Shown: one piece after another, positions 60,205 through 64,000 of the stretch
Layout: every line of letters starts with the position of its first letter
How positions within the stretch are numbered: the stretch's first letter is position 1
NCBI GenBank assembly: GCA_963699175.1
Contig: OY969418.1
Span: 4,960,001 to 5,024,000, forward strand
Length of the DNA: 64,000 bases
Direction: 5' to 3'
DNA from: JACPYM01 sp963699175
Lineage (GTDB): Bacteria > Acidobacteriota > Blastocatellia > RBC074
Made by a program: the position numbers and the translations under genes
The notes under the pieces: generated by a model
Told to the model about the DNA's origin: nothing
Seen by the model: only the letters and a program-made list of their open reading frames with translations
Database searches by the model: none

Positions 60205-60282
60205 CGTTTAGAGTTCAAGCTTTAGCTTGCTTGCAGCGGGTGATTACTCAACACTGGCAAGCTAAAGCTTGAACTCTGAACG
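60205..60282. repeat. Palindromic repeat between the M16 gene and thiL
   Basis: Arms 60205-60230 and 60257-60282 (core GAGTTCAAGCTTTAGCTTGC) are 26-bp inverted copies with one mismatch around a 26-bp centre. It has no direct border repeat and no ORF. It would make a strong RNA hairpin between two leftward genes and probably belongs to a dispersed family. Confidence 0.75.
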
Positions 60283-60352
60283 CCTGAGGCTCCGGCGCGC
60301 CTCCCTACGGGCACTGTTTAATCTGGCTTCAGCGCGGTTCGCCAGCAGGATA

Positions 60353-63274
60353 TTACTGTCCGCGCACCACGCCACGCCCGATTTGATTGAGCTTGACGAC
60401 GCTCTCGGCGACGCGCTTGAAATCGGAGCGTTTGATCGTGCGCAACAAGTCCGGCTGCGTTTCGACATCGTTCGGCTTGCGACCGAACGAGATCAGGCGC
60501 GCATACTCCAACGCCCGCGCCGGATGCTCTTGTAAGGCAATCGCATAAGCGCCGACTGTGGCGTTGCGCCCACGCTCGAACTCTTCATCGGTTGGCGGCA
60601 TAGCGATCAGCCGTGCAAATTCATTCAGCAAGACCTCGCGCGCCTGCTGCTCTTTGCCCGGTTCTGTCATCACGTAGGCATAGAAAGCGCCGGAGGCCAG
60701 GCGCAGATCGGGCGTAACCGTGACCGGGTCTGTAATGTTTTGTTTGGAGCGCAGTTCATCGGCGAACCGCCCGGTTGACGCCAACGCCCCGAGCATTTGC
60801 ATAACCAGATAGTCTGCCGCGTCTTTTTCGCTCGTGCGGAATCCGATGGCTTGCGCGGTCTGTGGCCGCGGGCGTTGTTCAATCTGATCGCTTGGCGGCT
60901 GCGTCAATGGTGGCAGATTGACTTTGAGAGTTTTGTCCAAATCAGCGCGCTTGAAGCCTTCGGAAAAGATGCGCGAGACCAACGCCGAGCCGTCAGTGTC
61001 GCCGACCAACACCACCAGCGGATTCTGCCGCTTGATAGTCTTCGCATGCCAGGCTTCGAGTTTCTCTTCCGTAAGACCTTTGATGGCTTCTGGCAGCCCC
61101 AAACGCGATAAGGCATAAGGATGGCCGGGATAGAGCGAGGCCCATAATAATTCGACCGCGCGCCGCTTGGCATCATCACGCTGCCGCAACTGCTCGGCCA
61201 GCAGCGCGTCCCGCTCGCGCGCCAATTCCGGTTTGTCGAAATACGGGTTTTCGATGATGTCTAGCAACAGCTTGACCGCCGGCTCAGCGTTGCGCGACAG
61301 CACATCAAGTGTGTAGCCGAAAACGTCCGCCTCGTTCACGACCTGAATATCACCGCCGTAACTTTCCAATTCGAGCGCGATCAAATCGCCCTTGCGCGAA
61401 GTCGTGCTGCGCAGCATCGCCCGCAACATCAACTCGGTCATGCCGCTCGTCGTCTGGTCTTCGGTCAAACGTCCGCCCTGAAAGAGCACGGCGATGGTCA
61501 GCTTCGGTAGCGATTTGTCCTCGCGTACAAAAGCGCGCGGCCCGCGCAAGACTGAAAAATCCTTGATTGGCACCGGCGCTTCGGAGATCAACACGTTGCG
61601 CCCCTCGATTACGCCGCTCCGCTCCTCGCCCTGTTTGAAGGTCTTCAACGCAACCGCTGGTTTGACCTCTTCGGGTTTGACTGCTTGCGCAGCTTGCGGC
61701 GCAAAGGTCAGCACCAACTCGGCAAACTTCTCCGCCGTAAACGTACGCGGCGTCGTGCTAACCGGCTCGTATTCGTGGATGCTGGTGTTGGCCAGCGTCA
61801 AGTATTTAGCCGCCGCCAATTGCACTTGCTCCGCCGTCACTGCGCGCGTGCGTTCGACGAAGGAATCGAGCGGGTGATAATCGCCCAGCAAGGCATAGTA
61901 CCGGGCGAGTAGCGCCGCCTCGTCGTCCAGCCGCGTGACCGAATCGAAATAGCGTTTTTCGAGCAACACTTTGGCGCGCTGCAATTCACCCTCGCTCAAC
62001 AGCTCACGTTTGAACTTGTCCAGTTCGCGGAAGTAATCGGCCTCGATGCGATCAATGCGCCCCGGCTCGACGCGCATCTGTACGGCCAGCATCCCGGCGG
62101 TCGGGAAGGTGTAGTAGCTCGCTCCTGATTCGGTCGGCAGCCCAGACCGCTCCGGCAACATCTGCGCCAGGCGCGCGCCGCGCCCCAAGCCCAGCGAGGC
62201 AGCCAAGACTTCCAGCACTGCCTGCTCTTTCAACGAAGCGGCTTGTTTGTCCTTCGCCTGCTCCAACGGCGGCACGCGATAACCGACGGTCACGATGGTC
62301 TGGCTGATGTCGCCACGCGTGTCGCTGTAGCGCAATTTGTCTTGCGATGGTTCTTCCAGCGAGATTTGCGGTGTGGGCGTAGGAGTAGGTTGTGAAGCGG
62401 GCGCGGCAATAGGTTTTGCTTTCGCCGACGTTGGTGTTGGTGTCGGCGCAGGCGCAGGTTTGTTCAGATTGCCGAAAGTCAATTGCACTTGCCCGACTGC
62501 TTGCAATGCAAAGACATCGCCTGCCAGCGTGATAATCATATTCTGCGGCTGATAGAAGTTGCGCCAAAACGCCAGCGCCTGTTCGCGCGTCACGTTTGTC
62601 AACATTGCTTCGTTGATACTGTGCCCGCGCTTCAACGGATGTACGGTGAAGGCCGTCGCCAACAACCGATCAAGCCCATAATCGCTCAACCGCTCTGGTT
62701 GGCGCTTGCTCTCCTGCAATAGTTCATTGGCCGCCGTCTTCAACTCATTCGCGTCAAAAGTCGGATTGATCAACAGGTCAGCCATCAACTCCAACATCCC
62801 AGTCAAACTCTCCGCCGGGGCAATCAGGCTGAAGGCTGTGTGATCATAACTACTCTCGGCTTTGAGCACGCCGCCCAGTCGCGCCGCTTCCTTTTCAATC
62901 GTGCCTGCCGGACGTTTCACCGTGCCACGCAGAATCATCCGCTGCACGAGCTGCGACAATCCCGCCTGTTCGTCTGTCTCATTCAGTGAGCCGACCTTCA
63001 CGTAAACATTCACTGCGACCAACGGCACTGAATGACGCTCGCGGGCCAAGACCGTGATGCCGTTCTTCAGCAGGTTGCGGGTCGTCGCGCCGTCAATGTC
63101 CTGGCGTAACAGCTTGCCGCCGTCGGGCACGTTGAGCACGGTCGTTTTCGGCATATTTGTCGTGGGCTTCGGTTGTGGCGGCGGGGACGGCGGATTACGC
63201 CCGCGCCCGCTCTGAGCCAGAGCGGCAACTGCGAAAACCAGAATGATGATGAGTGCAATAAGTTGGCGACGCAT
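60353..63274 (-). CDS. Exported two-domain M16 peptidase homologue lacking the zinc sites
   Basis: A 973-residue protein with a signal peptide (1-20), a Pro-rich linker and two M16 (pitrilysin/insulinase) units. The first is at about 65-500 (NGITVLARERHSVPLVAVNVYVKVGSLNE; YDHTAFSLIAPAESLTGMLELMADLLINP), the second from about 560. A Pro/Thr-rich linker with repeated TPTPT interrupts the first at about 265-300. Active M16 enzymes have HxxEH; here the same place reads QLVQR (108-112), and the second unit has ELMLR after SGMT. So both zinc sites are gone and the protein is probably a binding or scaffold subunit that may pair with an active M16 enzyme elsewhere. Confidence 0.88.
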   Translation of the reverse strand: MRRQLIALIIILVFAVAALAQSGRGRNPPSPPPQPKPTTNMPKTTVLNVPDGGKLLRQDIDGATTRNLLKNGITVLARERHSVPLVAVNVYVKVGSLNETDEQAGLSQLVQRMILRGTVKRPAGTIEKEAARLGGVLKAESSYDHTAFSLIAPAESLTGMLELMADLLINPTFDANELKTAANELLQESKRQPERLSDYGLDRLLATAFTVHPLKRGHSINEAMLTNVTREQALAFWRNFYQPQNMIITLAGDVFALQAVGQVQLTFGNLNKPAPAPTPTPTSAKAKPIAAPASQPTPTPTPQISLEEPSQDKLRYSDTRGDISQTIVTVGYRVPPLEQAKDKQAASLKEQAVLEVLAASLGLGRGARLAQMLPERSGLPTESGASYYTFPTAGMLAVQMRVEPGRIDRIEADYFRELDKFKRELLSEGELQRAKVLLEKRYFDSVTRLDDEAALLARYYALLGDYHPLDSFVERTRAVTAEQVQLAAAKYLTLANTSIHEYEPVSTTPRTFTAEKFAELVLTFAPQAAQAVKPEEVKPAVALKTFKQGEERSGVIEGRNVLISEAPVPIKDFSVLRGPRAFVREDKSLPKLTIAVLFQGGRLTEDQTTSGMTELMLRAMLRSTTSRKGDLIALELESYGGDIQVVNEADVFGYTLDVLSRNAEPAVKLLLDIIENPYFDKPELARERDALLAEQLRQRDDAKRRAVELLWASLYPGHPYALSRLGLPEAIKGLTEEKLEAWHAKTIKRQNPLVVLVGDTDGSALVSRIFSEGFKRADLDKTLKVNLPPLTQPPSDQIEQRPRPQTAQAIGFRTSEKDAADYLVMQMLGALASTGRFADELRSKQNITDPVTVTPDLRLASGAFYAYVMTEPGKEQQAREVLLNEFARLIAMPPTDEEFERGRNATVGAYAIALQEHPARALEYARLISFGRKPNDVETQPDLLRTIKRSDFKRVAESVVKLNQIGRGVVRGQ

Positions 63275-63629
63275 TCTTCAGCCTTTCGTTTTTGAATTCG
63301 ACAAATGATGAACGTCAGGATAAATGATTGCTTGCTTGATTTGGCATTTCAAGCGGGCGGCGCTGGCTGGCTATCCGACAAGCTCTCCCCAGCTTGTCGG
63401 AGTCTCCCTAAGGTGTCCGATTCGGAGACCCTGACAAGCTTGGCAGCTTGTCGGACATTTTCCGTTGTGACCGGTTTAACCAATCAACCGGCAAGCCACA
63501 CAAAATCAATCCATTTCGCCTCATTGCCCGCTTTGCAAGCTGCTATGGCTTGTCTATAATGCCGCCCTTATCATGTCCTAAATTTTTTCTCTAAGAGAGT
63601 CCATTTCGTCACATCGAGGTTCAATACGT
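63275..63629. other. Intergenic region of 355 bp with tandem hairpins, before hppA
   Basis: No supported gene. It holds two related hairpins (TCCGACAAGCT 63374-63384 with 63391-63401, and GACAAGCT 63433-63440 with 63445-63452); the outer copies of CCGACAAGCT/AGCTTGTCGG can also pair over 80 bp. The hppA promoter lies at 63533-63560. Confidence 0.6.
63533..63560 (+). promoter_or_regulatory. Promoter of the pyrophosphatase gene
   Basis: TTGCAA, a 16-bp spacer and a perfect TATAAT (63555-63560), about 70 bp before the ATG. -35 matches four of six. Confidence 0.6.

Positions 63630-64000
<371 letters not shown>

Overview
The window is a GC-rich chromosomal segment, most likely from an Acidobacteriota bacterium, possibly class Blastocatellia. 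This is inferred from gene content: two tandem giant Oar-type TonB-dependent receptors with N-terminal carboxypeptidase-like domains, a TIGR03067 domain, PEGA/zinc-ribbon formylglycine-enzyme-like proteins, several ECF sigma factors, and a membrane pyrophosphatase at the right edge. No rRNA, tRNA, CRISPR array or intact transposase gene was seen.

Layout. 1-3.1 kb: a truncated secreted protein of unknown function and an ArnT/PMT-type glycosyltransferase. 3.2-6.9 kb: a forward isoprenoid/hopanoid-type cluster (type 2 IPP isomerase, HpnG-like phosphorylase, YjbQ, HpnA) behind a strong promoter. 7.3-9.9 kb: an ECF sigma / membrane regulator / Spy-like / Gly-rich secreted protein operon. 10-17.1 kb: a leftward catabolic block (tannase/feruloyl esterase, amidohydrolase, GH2 glycosidase) headed by a decayed sigma-54 activator. 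17.4-19.5 kb: a HisN-type phosphatase and an MTA/SAH deaminase-like amidohydrolase. 19.5-23 kb: two FGE/SUMF1-domain proteins flanking a non-autonomous inverted-repeat element with perfect ends and an 8-bp target duplication. 23-29 kb: a structured intergenic region, VOC and SRPBCC genes (one frameshifted), and two genes without recognised family.

29-33.1 kb: the c-di-AMP/cell-wall cluster cdaA-cdaR-glmM, with a palindromic repeat between cdaA and cdaR. 33.4-44.1 kb: an ECF41 sigma factor with its oxidoreductase partner, an RNase D-like exonuclease, recG, a Uma2-like protein, tsaE, nnrED and a Tat-exported Gfo/Idh oxidoreductase. 44.4-47.4 kb: sanA-like gene, then pheA-aroF. 48-56.5 kb: the two TonB-dependent receptors. 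56.6-64 kb: a GWxTD-like secreted protein, a YkgJ-type cysteine-cluster protein, ttcA, thiL, a two-domain M16 peptidase homologue lacking both zinc sites, and the start of hppA.

The most notable signal is upstream of pheA-aroF. It has a near-consensus promoter, a 45-codon leader peptide with eight Phe/Tyr codons in an 11-codon run, a 2:3 antiterminator segment and an intrinsic terminator. Together these make a complete ribosome-mediated attenuator for aromatic amino-acid synthesis, in a lineage where I do not know of such a leader being described. The second is the 318-bp miniature element at 20.87-21.19 kb with exact transposition footprints.
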